This document shows positions 1 through 9,438 of a stretch of DNA of 64,000 bases, piece after piece; the stretch's first letter is position 1; each line of letters begins with the position of its first letter. The position numbers were made by a program, and so were the translations under genes. This DNA is from Brevibacillus laterosporus DSM 25. GTDB lineage: Bacteria > Bacillota > Bacilli > Brevibacillales > Brevibacillaceae. The notes below the pieces were generated by a model. The model had not been told where the DNA came from, searched no databases, and was given only the letters and a program-made list of their open reading frames with translations. The DNA is taken from the NCBI RefSeq assembly GCF_002706795.1, contig NZ_CP017705.1, forward strand, positions 620,001 to 684,000. The letters run 5' to 3'.

Positions 1-778
1 CCATAGACATAACTTCAAATCCATCCATGTATGCTTCTACGGCTTTAATTGCGTCAATTTCTGTCACGATTACCTTCGCACCCAAACCTTTTGCGCGCAT
101 TGCTACGCCCTTACCGCACCAACCATAGCCTGCTACAACTACAGTTTTCCCAGCCACAACTAGGTTTGTTGTACGATTGATACCATCAAATACAGATTGA
201 CCTGTACCATAACGATTGTCAAATAGATACTTGCAATACGCATCGTTAACTGCTACCATCGGGAATTCAAGCTTCCCTTCTTTTTCAAGAGCACGTAAGC
301 GTAGAATACCTGTTGTGGTTTCTTCCGCTCCACCTTTTACATTTTCTAACAAATCACGACGTTCCCCATGTAATAGAGTCACAAGGTCCCCACCGTCGTC
401 AATTAGAAAATCCGGACGAGTTTCCAGCGTTTTAATGAGAAGTTCTTTATACTCTTCTTCGGACGGATTATATTTAGCAAAAACGCGAATACCATCTTCC
501 ACCAAAGCAGCGCATACATCATCTTGTGTTGACAAAGGATTAGATCCGGTAATAGTAACTTCAGCACCACCTGCTTGTATCACTTTTGCCAGATAAGCTG
601 TTTTTGCTTCTAAATGAAGTGAGATTGCTACCTTTTTACCCGCGAATGGTTTCTCTTGTTCAAAGCGTTCCCGAATTCGGTTTAACACCGGCATGTGTTC
701 TTTTACCCAATCAATCTTTAAATGGCCGTTAGGCGCTAGGGCCATGTCTTTTACGATGCTCTCTTGAACTATAGTCAT
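1..778 (-). CDS. ahcY: Adenosylhomocysteinase (partial, N-terminal 259 residues)
   Basis: S-adenosylhomocysteine hydrolase, a cytosolic NAD-dependent enzyme splitting SAH into adenosine and homocysteine after methyl transfer. The frame is open to the left edge, so the C-terminus is missing; families of this type are about 410-430 residues. I translated it by hand: the DDGGDL motif, the GGAEETTTG stretch, [18 protein letters not shown] and the NAD-binding [10 protein letters not shown] loop are all present and in the right order. The ATG at 778 follows an AAGGAGGG site at normal spacing. It is transcribed alone on the minus strand here, upstream of nothing else visible. Together with speD further right it belongs to SAM recycling, although the genes are not linked. 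Confidence 0.97.
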   Translation of the reverse strand, partial: MTIVQESIVKDMALAPNGHLKIDWVKEHMPVLNRIRERFEQEKPFAGKKVAISLHLEAKTAYLAKVIQAGGAEVTITGSNPLSTQDDVCAALVEDGIRVFAKYNPSEEEYKELLIKTLETRPDFLIDDGGDLVTLLHGERRDLLENVKGGAEETTTGILRLRALEKEGKLEFPMVAVNDAYCKYLFDNRYGTGQSVFDGINRTTNLVVAGKTVVVAGYGWCGKGVAMRAKGLGAKVIVTEIDAIKAVEAYMDGFEVMSM

Positions 779-915
779 TTGCTAAAAACCCTCCTTTTTG
801 TAAATGTGAACCCGTCTTCTTTTATATCATACCACATAGGTAGGAATTACATCACCTTTTTATATTGAATTTTTGTGCAGTTCACCATACTCTATCATCT
901 AGGTGGAGTAATCTG

Positions 916-1998
916 TTATTCTTTTAACAAATACAACGCATATTGAATAGGACGAATTACCGCTTTCTGATAGACCTTTTTACGTTTTAATTTTCGAAAA
1001 ATGTCACGTCCAGGCTTCGGATTAATTTCGATTAAATAAGGCCGTCCTGATACATCAATTCCTACATCAAGCCCCAGCTCAATCATGCGTCCATAGTTAG
1101 ATTCCACCGCTTCAGCTGTTTGATGTGCGAGCGCGTAACAGTTGTGTAAGATCTTGGTTGCCTTAGGTTCACCAAAACGCTCTACAAGCAATTTTTGTGC
1201 ATCTTTTGCTAGCCCACCCCCATGTAGATTTGAGGTAGAGCTTTTTACCCCTCCTATGCGCATACCAAGACCCGTCACATCCCACTCTCCCCATTCCGTC
1301 TTTTGAATAAGAATGCGAGTATCAACGGTTCGCCCCGATATCAAATCAAGCTGTAGCCCTTGTTGAACAAGGAAAATCTCTTCACCCATTCTCTGAGTTT
1401 TTACCCATTCCTTTACATAACGATGAAGTTCGGTGCGAGTATTTATCTTGTGACTCACCTTATTTAAATGCAACCCTCTCCCTAATAGATCATAACCCGA
1501 AGAGGTCTGTTTGATGCGCAAGATACTTCGGCCCGCTGTTCCCTGAGCTGGCTTTACATAAATCAGTGGATATTTTTGTAGCATGTTGCTGAGTACATCC
1601 TTATCATAGGCAAACGTCTCTGGTAGCCATGGTTGCATAGAGGACTGTTGATTTAACACCTGATGTACGTTCCATTTCGAACTGAACCGACTATTAGCAT
1701 AGGTAAACAACGGACGTTTACGGAAAGCAAGATAGGCCTGATGCTGTGGCTTCGGATAGTACCGATAGCGGTCTATCACGATATCAGGCCAATCAAACAT
1801 TTTACTTTTCCATGACTTATCAGGGCCAGGAACAAATCCTCTTATCTGACGCTTTGATTCAAAAACATCCTTTGGTGAAAACAGGAACACAGTCGCCCCA
1901 AGCTTTTCTCCCTCTGTAAGCAAATGACGAAAGAATAGAGGTTCACCAAAGCGTTTGCCGTTTCTATACGTTAAAATACCGATTCGTCTCTTCTGCAC
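916..1998 (-). CDS. YheC/YheD-family endospore coat-associated ATP-grasp protein
   Basis: A 360-residue protein of the YheC/YheD group, which are spore-associated proteins with an ATP-grasp fold; the reaction is unknown. Visible features are an N-terminal domain beginning IGILTYRNG, a glycine-containing ATP-binding segment (YVKPAQGTAGRSI) in the middle, and the C-terminal metal-binding pattern LIEINPKPGRD typical of ATP-grasp ligases. I place the start at the GTG at 1998 rather than at the longer GTG at 2010, because AGAGGTGG sits 8 bases before 1998 and the upstream GTG lies inside that site. It is a single gene with no close partner. Family membership is clear; the substrate is not known. 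Confidence 0.88.
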   Translation of the reverse strand: MQKRRIGILTYRNGKRFGEPLFFRHLLTEGEKLGATVFLFSPKDVFESKRQIRGFVPGPDKSWKSKMFDWPDIVIDRYRYYPKPQHQAYLAFRKRPLFTYANSRFSSKWNVHQVLNQQSSMQPWLPETFAYDKDVLSNMLQKYPLIYVKPAQGTAGRSILRIKQTSSGYDLLGRGLHLNKVSHKINTRTELHRYVKEWVKTQRMGEEIFLVQQGLQLDLISGRTVDTRILIQKTEWGEWDVTGLGMRIGGVKSSTSNLHGGGLAKDAQKLLVERFGEPKATKILHNCYALAHQTAEAVESNYGRMIELGLDVGIDVSGRPYLIEINPKPGRDIFRKLKRKKVYQKAVIRPIQYALYLLKE

Positions 1999-2085
1999 TG
2001 CCAGTTCCACCTCTTTTGCAGGTTTTAATGGCAGTTTATGATGTAATAATTGATAGGTTCGCCTAGCCTATCCATTATTTTTGAT

Positions 2086-2337
2086 TCACTTCATTAACTT
2101 CTGCTTCATTAATTCAATATGGCGAATGCCTTTTAAAAATTTTTGTTCCGTTATCTTACCTTGTTCGTATAACCACTCCATATAATTCTGTAAAGATAAA
2201 AGATCGACCCAGGCAAGTTTTGAATATGGGTTTTGGTTAGGAACTTCTCCTGTGACATCCCCATTTTGTATCGCGTCTGCTAATTGCGTTTCACGTAATC
2301 CCACTTTATTTGAAATTTGATGTAATACTACCTTCAT
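2086..2337 (-). CDS. Hypothetical 83-residue protein
   Basis: I do not recognise this small, soluble, charged protein (MKVVLHQISNKVGLR...). The open frame is longer upstream, but the ATG at 2337 is preceded by GGGAGGT at good spacing, so I take 83 residues. It is helix-rich, has no signal peptide, no membrane segment and no cysteine pair. The first 30 residues (a short helix, VGLRETQLADAIQNGDV) could be a degenerate helix-turn-helix, and the C-terminal half is amphipathic, so a small DNA-binding or adaptor protein is conceivable; this is a guess. It lies downstream of bshC behind a terminator and so is probably transcribed separately. An imperfect hairpin at 2052-2072 follows it. Confidence 0.6.
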   Translation of the reverse strand: MKVVLHQISNKVGLRETQLADAIQNGDVTGEVPNQNPYSKLAWVDLLSLQNYMEWLYEQGKITEQKFLKGIRHIELMKQKLMK

Positions 2338-2431
2338 ACAGTACCTCCCGAACAAGCGATAGATTTGGGGTGATTCTACAACAGAGCCTACCTTATTTGC
2401 AAGCAAAGAATAGGAATATCCATCTCTATAA

Positions 2432-2464
2432 CAAAAACAGCGCTCCAATCGCTAGAGCGCTGTT
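2432..2464 (-). terminator. Rho-independent terminator of bshC
   Basis: An 8-base inverted repeat (CAGCGCTC / GAGCGCTG, arms 2438-2445 and 2455-2462) is followed on the minus strand by a run of Ts, 22 bases after the bshC stop codon. Confidence 0.85.
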
Positions 2465-2485
2465 ACCTTAATTCCATAGATAAAA

Positions 2486-4111
2486 TTATAAATAGACAAT
2501 TTGATGGGATCCATCGCGTTCGAAGTCAATCCCCACCAATCGATCCACTAAATCAGGGCCAAAGCGATTCAGGTACGTAAAAATAGGGTATACTCGCTCC
2601 TGCCAGTTGCCCTGAGGTACTACGGATTGTTCCAGCCGCTGAACGCGCTCCACTTCCACTTGATGTTTTCGAAGAACGGCTTCTTCGGTACGTTTTTGCA
2701 TAAAATCAACATCCTGTACCAGACGCTCTACATTTTTTTGAGCCAATTGTGCTAAACCTTTATCGTATGCTGTTACATCTTGTAACAGGTCCTGATACTG
2801 CATTTCAAGTTCACGTTTCTTCTGTTCAAAGCGCTGCGCAAACCCATGATCGTCCAGTGATTGTAGCCACTTCTCTTTCCAATCAGAAAATCCACTAAGT
2901 AGCGTCTCATAGCTGATTCCCTTTTGCTCTTTGATTTTGTGTAGAGCGCCCTCCATCAACGTGATCGAAGTTCGCTTCAAGACAATCGGTAGCTCATAGC
3001 CAAATGAAGCAAAGTACTTTTTAAAGTAAGCCCAATAAGCCACTTCCCCTGGACCACCCACAAAAGCCAAGGTCGGCAATAAATGCTCCTGCATCAAGGG
3101 GCGTGTCACTACATTGGCGCTAAAGCGTTCTGGAGCTTCTTGCAGAATAGATAACAATTCTGTCTGTGAATAAATCTTGCCTCCATCTTTGCTTTGAAAA
3201 CCACCTTCGACCCGCTCCATTAATAAGCGTTCCTTTTGTTCATAGAAAAAGAAGTTCGCTTGTTGTGGTTGAATGTCCAGTTGTTCAGGATAACCGTACT
3301 CTCTCAGGTCCGCCTGCGCTTGTAATAATTCCTCATTCATTTCCTTATTTTCACGGATGATTTGTTCAAAAACAGGCCGTTCGAGCTGACGGACAGTGGG
3401 TAGTGAGGATTCAATGAATACCAACCCATGTGCTCCAAACAGACGTGCCATCAATTGTGCAAACCAATCCACTAGTGTGTGTGATCGTTGAGCAGTCTCT
3501 TCTAAACAACATCGGATTGTCTCGCTATAGTCTGTCTCAGTCTCTTCAGCAAAGAAGTCTTCAATGACTCGTAACATATCTGCTTGTTCTACTGTCATAT
3601 CTGTAGCGGAGTGTTTCTTGACATGTTTTGCTTTTACTTTTACTTTGCGAATCTCCTTCGTTCGCGTCAGTTGGTAAAAATGATTAATCTCTTCCCAATC
3701 GTGGTCTTCGCCAGCAATCCAGAACATCGGGATTACTGATACCCCTAATTGTGCAGATGCCTGCTTGGCTAATTGAATCACATCAATTGCTTTATAAATA
3801 GTATAAAGAGGACCAGTAAACAGTCCCGCTTGTTGCCCTGCTACCACGACTAAGGAATCAGATTCACGAAGTTTCTCTATCATATGAAAAGCCGCTTCAT
3901 GATTTCCGATTTCTTGGTTATAAGAAACTAGAGCATCTGCCAAGAGATTGCGATGCGGATAGCGTTGCTTAGACACGTAATGCATGCGAGTAACATACGA
4001 TTTAGGGTCATAGGGAGCATATGTAAAAAAGGAGAGAGCTTTGGGGCTTTCCTTTTGAAAATCATTCTGAAATGAATTTGCTGTTGGTACATAACATTTT
4101 GTCGTTTTCAT
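2486..4111 (-). CDS. bshC: Bacillithiol biosynthesis cysteine-adding enzyme BshC
   Basis: The last enzyme of bacillithiol synthesis, adding cysteine to glucosaminyl-malate to give the main low-molecular-weight thiol of Bacillales. The 541-residue length matches the family. The N-terminal nucleotide-binding core shows VVVAGQQAGLFTGPLYTIYKA and the FWIAGEDHDWEEI motif, the centre has the LAFVGGPGEVAYWAY segment, and the C-terminal third is the long coiled coil used for dimerisation. The ATG at 4111 has AGGAG in front. Position after panE and a DUF3397 gene is the usual Bacillales arrangement (ylbQ-yllA in B. subtilis), although here the operon is broken by a regulator gene and its terminator. 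Confidence 0.97.
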   Translation of the reverse strand: MKTTKCYVPTANSFQNDFQKESPKALSFFTYAPYDPKSYVTRMHYVSKQRYPHRNLLADALVSYNQEIGNHEAAFHMIEKLRESDSLVVVAGQQAGLFTGPLYTIYKAIDVIQLAKQASAQLGVSVIPMFWIAGEDHDWEEINHFYQLTRTKEIRKVKVKAKHVKKHSATDMTVEQADMLRVIEDFFAEETETDYSETIRCCLEETAQRSHTLVDWFAQLMARLFGAHGLVFIESSLPTVRQLERPVFEQIIRENKEMNEELLQAQADLREYGYPEQLDIQPQQANFFFYEQKERLLMERVEGGFQSKDGGKIYSQTELLSILQEAPERFSANVVTRPLMQEHLLPTLAFVGGPGEVAYWAYFKKYFASFGYELPIVLKRTSITLMEGALHKIKEQKGISYETLLSGFSDWKEKWLQSLDDHGFAQRFEQKKRELEMQYQDLLQDVTAYDKGLAQLAQKNVERLVQDVDFMQKRTEEAVLRKHQVEVERVQRLEQSVVPQGNWQERVYPIFTYLNRFGPDLVDRLVGIDFERDGSHQIVYL

Positions 4112-4172
4112 TCGTCTCCTACTTTCGCCCTTTCAAATTGTTATTTTAAATTATAGCACGGCGAGCAAGCAC

Positions 4173-4204
4173 GAAAAACAGGACCCCTCCCGTGAAGTGT
4201 CCTG
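4173..4204 (-). terminator. Rho-independent terminator after the XRE-cupin gene
   Basis: A CAGGAC / GTCCTG stem (4179-4184 with 4199-4204) followed by Ts on the minus strand lies 26 bases beyond the stop of the XRE-cupin gene, separating it from bshC. Confidence 0.75.
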
Positions 4205-4230
4205 CAAGTTTATTTTTTGTCATCCATTTT

Positions 4231-4788
4231 TTAAAACCGAGGTGAAGAGACGGACCAAATGGCAATGGTTAGAGCATCACTCACGTTGGCAACCGTATGC
4301 AACTGAGCCTTGTCAAAGTAGATGCTGTCACCCGCTTCTAATTGATACTCATCCTCTGTCAATTTGACCTGTAACTGACCTTCTACTACAACTAGACACT
4401 CTTCTCCCTCATGAGAGACAAAGACATCCTTCGCCTGTTCTCCAGGCTGTAGTCGCACTTCCATGACTGCTAGCTTAGAAGCACCGCCGCCTGATAATAA
4501 CGAATACGTACCAGTAGAATCTGGAAACACCATAAGTCTACGCTTGTCTTTACGCACCACATGAATATGACTTTGCTCTACATCCTCAAAAAAGTGAATC
4601 AATGGTGCTTCTAAAGCTTTCGTAATGCGCCATAAAGATTCCAAAGATGGCTGAGAGATTCCTCTTTCTACTTGGCTTAATAAGCCTTTACTTAAACCGG
4701 TTTTTGAGGCCATAACTTCCAAGGTATATCCTTTTTCCTTACGAACGGCCCTAATTTTGTTTCCAATTAGCTCTATGGGTAACGTCAT
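4231..4788 (-). CDS. XRE-family transcriptional regulator with C-terminal cupin domain
   Basis: A small cytosolic DNA-binding regulator. Residues about 6-62 form a classical HTH_3 domain (IRAVRKEKGYTLEVMASKTG, then LSKGLLSQVERG), and residues about 105-180 form a cupin_2 barrel with the HEGEECLVVVEG and GDSIYFDKAQLHTV motifs that binds a small ligand. Regulators of this architecture often control amino acid, polyamine or antibiotic genes; the target here is unknown. Start choice is uncertain: the frame runs back to a TTG at 4800, which would abut the GAAGG site, so I prefer the ATG at 4788. It follows the DUF3397 gene by about 18 bases and may share its transcript. Confidence 0.88.
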   Translation of the reverse strand: MTLPIELIGNKIRAVRKEKGYTLEVMASKTGLSKGLLSQVERGISQPSLESLWRITKALEAPLIHFFEDVEQSHIHVVRKDKRRLMVFPDSTGTYSLLSGGGASKLAVMEVRLQPGEQAKDVFVSHEGEECLVVVEGQLQVKLTEDEYQLEAGDSIYFDKAQLHTVANVSDALTIAIWSVSSPRF

Positions 4789-4806
4789 CCTATGCACCAA
4801 CCTTCG

Positions 4807-5217
4807 TTACATGATAGACAAACCAACATGCGCGGCCTGCATCGTTTTATAGATGCCGGTTGAAAAAAGACAAAAATAGGTAAATACGAACAAAATAAAG
4901 GAAATTCGCCAGGTAGCAAAACCTATTTTTTTCCACGAAACCCTTCCACGCACCTTCATTTGTAGATAGAACAGCATTCCTGCCAAGCCAAGAAGAAACA
5001 ATAGAATTAGTATCCAAGCAGAAACCGCTTCAGGCCATAACCCTTTATAGATCTGAGTGACGGAGATAACTAAAAAAATATTCGTAATATTCACAGACCA
5101 CATAATAGCTTTTTTTTGCTGTTTTTTCCAAAAAAATACTGTAAAGAACGTGATTATGAAAGCTGCGAAAGGAAAAATTGTTAATACACCCCAAAAATTT
5201 TTAAAGAGAAAGAGCAA
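4807..5217 (-). CDS. DUF3397 family membrane protein
   Basis: A 136-residue integral membrane protein with four hydrophobic segments (roughly residues 8-29, 38-57, 67-87 and 101-123) and short basic loops such as WKKQQKKA. This matches the DUF3397 family found beside panE and bshC in Bacillales; no function is known. The start is a TTG at 5217. Its AAAGGGG ribosome site overlaps the last codons of panE, and only five bases separate the two genes, so translation is probably coupled to panE. Confidence 0.8.
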   Translation of the reverse strand: MLFLFKNFWGVLTIFPFAAFIITFFTVFFWKKQQKKAIMWSVNITNIFLVISVTQIYKGLWPEAVSAWILILLFLLGLAGMLFYLQMKVRGRVSWKKIGFATWRISFILFVFTYFCLFSTGIYKTMQAAHVGLSIM

Positions 5218-5222
5218 TGGAC

Positions 5223-6164
5223 TTATCCCCTTTGGGCCATCAAGCCTGCTTTGAGGAGAGTAGCTTTGTAGACTGCCTCCTGATGTGGTGTTGCTATATT
5301 ACGCTCTCTTCCTTGCTTTACAATATAGCCATTGATCGCTTCAATCTCCAATGGACGACAATTCAGCAGGTCCTGTAGCATCGAAGAATAATTTCTGGAT
5401 GTATTTCGGCAAATTTGTACAATTTCCTGCCAAGTAGACTCGTCAATTTTTTGCCCGTGTAGGGATGCGACTTCTTTAGCCTCTACAAATAGCCTTTTCA
5501 TAAGAGTTACTGTATCTGAAGACTCAAGCAATGCGCCATTCGGAATTTCAAATAGAGTTGTAAGTGGATTAATAACAGCATTCGCCATTAACTTTCGCCA
5601 CATCACTCCATGAATGTCGAAAACATACTTGATGGTAAGCCCAGCTACCTCCCCTACAGAAAGGAACGCTTCGATTACTGGGTCTACAGGAAGTGACTCC
5701 TGTGCTTGTCCAATAATCGAACCTACTTGCCAAATTCCCCTACCTGTATGCTCCACTTCCGTGTAAGAGTGGCGGCGAGCACCTTCCGCATGAACACCAA
5801 AATAAATTTGATTAAGAGCAAGCACCTCCTTCAGATGATCGTCGTGACCCATGCCGTTTTGCACCGCAAGGACGCGTGCACTCGGATCAATTTTACGTAA
5901 AACAGGCAATACTTCAGTAAGACTTGTCTGTTTGACCGCTAACACATAGAGATCAGCTTTCGGAAGGTCACCCTCCATCGAGACGGCTTGTATGTGAATT
6001 CGTTTCTGTTCGCCTTGTAAAGAGTGCAATAGTAGACCGTGCTTCGTTAGTTCATCCGCCTGCTGTCGCGTACGTGTGATTACCTGCACCTTTGAACCTG
6101 CTAGACACAATCTGGCAGCCAACAATAATCCTACAGACCCGCCACCAATGATTGCGATATTCAT
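5223..6164 (-). CDS. panE: 2-dehydropantoate 2-reductase (PanE/ApbA family)
   Basis: NADPH-dependent ketopantoate reductase of the pantothenate and coenzyme A pathway. The protein opens with a Rossmann motif (IAIIGGGSVGLLLAARL), has the VLAVQNGMGHDD segment around residue 100, and the C-terminal helical domain with WRKLMANAVINPLT, whose Lys and Asn correspond to the substrate-binding residues of the family. Length 313 is normal. I use the ATG at 6164 preceded by GGGAGG; the longer frame begins at a TTG inside that ribosome site. This is the ylbQ homologue of the ylbO-ylbP-ylbQ-bshC block. Many genomes hold several paralogues of this family, so the exact ketoacid is inferred. Confidence 0.9.
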   Translation of the reverse strand: MNIAIIGGGSVGLLLAARLCLAGSKVQVITRTRQQADELTKHGLLLHSLQGEQKRIHIQAVSMEGDLPKADLYVLAVKQTSLTEVLPVLRKIDPSARVLAVQNGMGHDDHLKEVLALNQIYFGVHAEGARRHSYTEVEHTGRGIWQVGSIIGQAQESLPVDPVIEAFLSVGEVAGLTIKYVFDIHGVMWRKLMANAVINPLTTLFEIPNGALLESSDTVTLMKRLFVEAKEVASLHGQKIDESTWQEIVQICRNTSRNYSSMLQDLLNCRPLEIEAINGYIVKQGRERNIATPHQEAVYKATLLKAGLMAQRG

Positions 6165-6313
6165 AAATCCTCCCAACCTTTATCAAAGAAGTTAGATATA
6201 ATCAGCATAACAAATAATCGCGAGGCGGAAAATGCCTTCCATAAAAATTTTTGTGGAATGTTTCTGAAAACTAACTTATAATCCCGTTGAAATCAACTAA
6301 AGGTGGGTATCTT

Positions 6314-7003
6314 ATGGAATATCATATTATGGGTTCTACCATGCAGGCTCTCCAATTTAACTTGCAACCCGGTGAGCGACTGTTTACTGAATCGGGTTCT
6401 ATGATTTGGATGAGTGAAAATATGAAAATGGACACTAGTTTTAAAGGAGGCATGCTTAAATCTCTTGGACGAGCCTTTACTGGAGAATCGTTAACATTCA
6501 CATTTTTTGAAGCTCAACGTACGCCAGGAATGATTGCCTTTGCACCTGCGGCTCCTGGTAAAATAATTCCGATTACCATTCACCCAGGAAACGAAATTAT
6601 CGCCCAAAAACATGCCTTTTTAGTAGGTACAGAAAACATTGATGTCTCCATTCATTTTCAAAAGAAGTTAGGCACGGGCTTTTTTGGCGGTGAAGGCTTC
6701 ATCATGCAGCGTTTAAGCGGTCGCGGAATGGTCTTTTTAGAGCTGGACGGCGAAGTCGCTGAGATGGATTTGCAGCACGGCGAGGTCATAAAGGTAGACA
6801 CAGCCCATGTTGCAGCCTATGAATCCTCTGTAGATATGAGCATCGAACGTGTAAAAGGCATTAAAAATGTTATTTTTGGCGGAGAAGGTTTATTTTTAAC
6901 AACCTTGCGTGGCCCAGGTAAGATTTGGCTACAAACCATGACTATCGCCGGATTGGCAGGTAAAATTGCAGCTAGCATGGGAAAGTCCGGTAACGGCGGG
7001 TAA
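6314..7003 (+). CDS. AIM24 family protein (TIGR00266-like)
   Basis: A 229-residue beta-rich protein of the AIM24 family, named after a yeast mitochondrial inner-membrane protein; the bacterial members have no proven role. The family pattern is visible: the opening YHIMGSTMQALQFNLQPGE, then ESGSMIWMSENMKMDTSFKGG, the GEGFIMQRLSGRGMVFLELDG core, and the ending GGEGLFLTTLRGPGKIWLQT. The ATG at 6314 follows AAAGGTGGG; an in-frame TTG at 6287 lacks a site. It is a lone plus-strand gene between panE and the yng-type operon, convergent with the latter. Confidence 0.9.
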   Translation: MEYHIMGSTMQALQFNLQPGERLFTESGSMIWMSENMKMDTSFKGGMLKSLGRAFTGESLTFTFFEAQRTPGMIAFAPAAPGKIIPITIHPGNEIIAQKHAFLVGTENIDVSIHFQKKLGTGFFGGEGFIMQRLSGRGMVFLELDGEVAEMDLQHGEVIKVDTAHVAAYESSVDMSIERVKGIKNVIFGGEGLFLTTLRGPGKIWLQTMTIAGLAGKIAASMGKSGNGG

Positions 7004-7061
7004 TTAACGGAATTGGAGACTTATGTAAATATTAACTCCCGTCGTTAGATAAGGAACGCTA

Positions 7062-7096
7062 GAAAGGGACTCCTAACCACGGAGTCCCCTTTTTTA
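7062..7096. terminator. Terminator shared by the AIM24 gene and the converging yng operon
   Basis: Arms GGGACTCC (7066-7073) and GGAGTCCC (7081-7088) are followed by seven Ts on the plus strand; on the minus strand the repeat also leads into a short T run. The plus-strand T tract overlaps the stop codon of the opposite gene. Confidence 0.85.
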
Positions 7097-8635
7097 CACT
7101 GGATAAACCGGATGCTTACGATTGGTAAAGATTTGCTGTTTGCTTTGGTAAGCATCAAAGCGACAGATTAATTCATTTCTTAGATTAGACGGCTCTACAA
7201 TAGCATCCACAATCATTTCTGAAGCGAGTAGATAAATGTCAATATCCTCTTGATATTCCTGACGTTTTTCCATAATAAATGCCTGTCGCTCCTGTGGGTC
7301 CTCAATCGCTTGAATCTTATTACTATATACAGCATTTACAGCTGCCTCGGGTCCCATCACAGCAATTTGAGCATGAGGCAATGCGAGGGTGGCATCTGGT
7401 TCAAACGCAGAACTAGCCATTGCATACAGACCTGCCCCATATGCTTTTCTTACGATAACAGAAATTTTTGGTACCGTAGCTTCAGCCATTGCCGAAATCA
7501 TTTTAGCTCCGTGACGAATAATGCCAGCCCGCTCTACCGCTGTTCCGATCATAAATCCTGGTACATCAGCAAGGAACAGGAGAGGAATATGGAACGCATC
7601 GCACAAGGTTACAAAGCGAGCAGCTTTATCTGCTGAATCAACAAATAATACGCCACCTTTGACACGCGGTTGATTCGCTATAATACCTACTGGTTTTCCG
7701 TTTATATGAGCTAAACCGGTGATTAATTCTTGAGCAAATAGCTTCTTTATTTCAAAAAATGATCCCTTATCTACCAATGTTTCAATCAACTCATACATGT
7801 TAAAAGGTGCATTCTGGTTTTCTGGAATAAGTGCATTAATATCTTGTGCTGCGTCCACTGGAGGTTTTGCTTTTACCACCGGTGGTAGCTGTTGATAGTG
7901 TGACGGGAAAAAGCTAAGGTAACGACGAGCTGACGCAATAGCTTCTTGTTCGTTAGCAGCCAGAACATCTCCACAACCGCTTACGCTACAATGCATTCGA
8001 GCCCCGCCTAGTTCTTCCAGAGATACTTTTTGGCCGATAACCATCTCAGCCATCCGCGGAGACCCTAAGTACATACTTGCATTATTTTCCACCATGATCA
8101 CGATATCACAAAAGGCTGGAATATAGGCCCCACCTGCGGCAGAAGGACCAAACAGAACGCAAATTTGCGGGATTTTACCCGATAATTTCACCTGATTATA
8201 GAAGATGCGCCCTGCTCCACGACGACCTGGGAACATTTCCAACTGGTCTGTAATTCGTGCTCCTGCGGAATCCACCAGATACAGTAAAGGCACACATAGC
8301 TTTTCTGCTGTCTCTTGAATACGAATAATCTTTTCTACCGTTCTAAAGCCCCATGATCCCGCCTTCACTGTAGAATCGTTGGCCATAACGCATACGGTTT
8401 GTCCATTTACTTTTCCGATAGCGGTAACTACTCCATCGGCCGGGAGATTACCTGCTTTATAGTTCGCAAACAATCCATCCTCAAGCGTATACTCTCCTTC
8501 ATCGAACAATAAATTCAGACGGTCGCGCACAAACAGCTTACCCTGTTCCTTTTGCTTCTCATGGTATTTCTGATCCCCGCCTTGCTTTACTTGCTCCATC
8601 CGTTGCCGCAATAGCTCTTCTATTGATTGACTCAT
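7094..8635 (-). CDS. yngE: Acyl-CoA carboxylase carboxyltransferase subunit (YngE type)
   Basis: The carboxyltransferase half of a biotin-dependent acyl-CoA carboxylase. It moves CO2 from carboxybiotin to an acyl-CoA; the gene neighbours (3-methylglutaconyl-CoA hydratase, HMG-CoA lyase) point to 3-methylcrotonyl-CoA and leucine breakdown, although propionyl-CoA cannot be excluded. At 513 residues it has both crotonase-like halves, with the oxyanion-hole glycines at GPSAAGGAYIP in the first and FLADVPGFMIGTAVE plus RKAYGAGLYAM in the second. The ATG at 8635 follows a GGGGGGA site. It is the last gene of a five-gene operon in the same order as B. subtilis yngH-yngHB-yngG-yngF-yngE. Confidence 0.92.
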   Translation of the reverse strand: MSQSIEELLRQRMEQVKQGGDQKYHEKQKEQGKLFVRDRLNLLFDEGEYTLEDGLFANYKAGNLPADGVVTAIGKVNGQTVCVMANDSTVKAGSWGFRTVEKIIRIQETAEKLCVPLLYLVDSAGARITDQLEMFPGRRGAGRIFYNQVKLSGKIPQICVLFGPSAAGGAYIPAFCDIVIMVENNASMYLGSPRMAEMVIGQKVSLEELGGARMHCSVSGCGDVLAANEQEAIASARRYLSFFPSHYQQLPPVVKAKPPVDAAQDINALIPENQNAPFNMYELIETLVDKGSFFEIKKLFAQELITGLAHINGKPVGIIANQPRVKGGVLFVDSADKAARFVTLCDAFHIPLLFLADVPGFMIGTAVERAGIIRHGAKMISAMAEATVPKISVIVRKAYGAGLYAMASSAFEPDATLALPHAQIAVMGPEAAVNAVYSNKIQAIEDPQERQAFIMEKRQEYQEDIDIYLLASEMIVDAIVEPSNLRNELICRFDAYQSKQQIFTNRKHPVYPV

Positions 8636-8651
8636 CTTTTATCCCCCCAGC

Positions 8652-9425
8652 TTATTCACCACGATATACGGGCTTTCGTTTTTCTGCAAAAGCTGCAAGT
8701 CCTTCTAGCCGGTCTTTGGTAGGCACTAGGATTTGGTAAGCATTGCTCTCAATCGCTAATCCTGTTGCCATATCCACCTCCATACCATAATCAATCGCCC
8801 ATTTAGCTTGAGCAAGGGCCATCGGTGCATTCAACGCGATCTGTTGAGCAAGAGACAGGGAAGCATCTAGCACCTGATCTGCTGGAACAATCTGATTAAC
8901 CAAGCCAATTTCTAGTGCTTCTTTGGCTCCAATTCGTCGTGCTGTCAAAATCAATTCCTTCGCTTTCCCTTTACCAATCAACCTGGGCAGTCTCTGTGTC
9001 CCTCCAGCACCCGGAATAATGCCAAGTGATGTCTCGGTTAAGCCCGTTTGTGCTGTCTCACTCATAACCCGTAAATCACAAGCAAGAGCAAGCTCTAACC
9101 CGCCACCAAAAGCAATTCCGTTTATCGCAGCAATGACAGGTACGGATAAACGCTCAATTTGGGTAAATACGTCACGAATCGTGCGAATATACTGCTGAAC
9201 TTGTGACTGTGGCATCGTTTTTCGCTCTTTTAGATCTGCTCCTGAGCAAAAGGCTTTATCACCAGCACCCGTAATGACTACAACACGGACCTTGTGATCC
9301 GTTGCTACTTCTAGCAGTAGACGCTGCAAACGCTCTAACGTCACAAAATTTAAGCAATTGTGTACCTCTGGACGCTGAATGGTAAGGATACCCACCTGAC
9401 CTTGTCTTTCAAGTTGAATACTCAT
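8652..9425 (-). CDS. yngF: Enoyl-CoA hydratase, probable methylglutaconyl-CoA hydratase (YngF type)
   Basis: A 257-residue crotonase. The oxyanion hole is formed by CSGADLKER and IAFGGGLELALACD, and the two catalytic glutamates expected in hydratases are found in the FGGGLELA and TETSLGIIPGAGGTQRL stretches. In context it should hydrate 3-methylglutaconyl-CoA to HMG-CoA, between the carboxylase and the lyase. Start ATG 9425 has AGGAGGGG in front; 16 bases separate it from yngE downstream and 13 from yngG upstream, consistent with one transcript. Confidence 0.9.
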   Translation of the reverse strand: MSIQLERQGQVGILTIQRPEVHNCLNFVTLERLQRLLLEVATDHKVRVVVITGAGDKAFCSGADLKERKTMPQSQVQQYIRTIRDVFTQIERLSVPVIAAINGIAFGGGLELALACDLRVMSETAQTGLTETSLGIIPGAGGTQRLPRLIGKGKAKELILTARRIGAKEALEIGLVNQIVPADQVLDASLSLAQQIALNAPMALAQAKWAIDYGMEVDMATGLAIESNAYQILVPTKDRLEGLAAFAEKRKPVYRGE

Positions 9426-9438
9426 ACGCCCCTCCTTA

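Noticed and set aside
2052-2072. Hairpin GATAGG/CCTATC as a terminator of the 83-residue protein gene
   Set aside because: Stem is short and no T run follows on the minus strand; not listed as a terminator.
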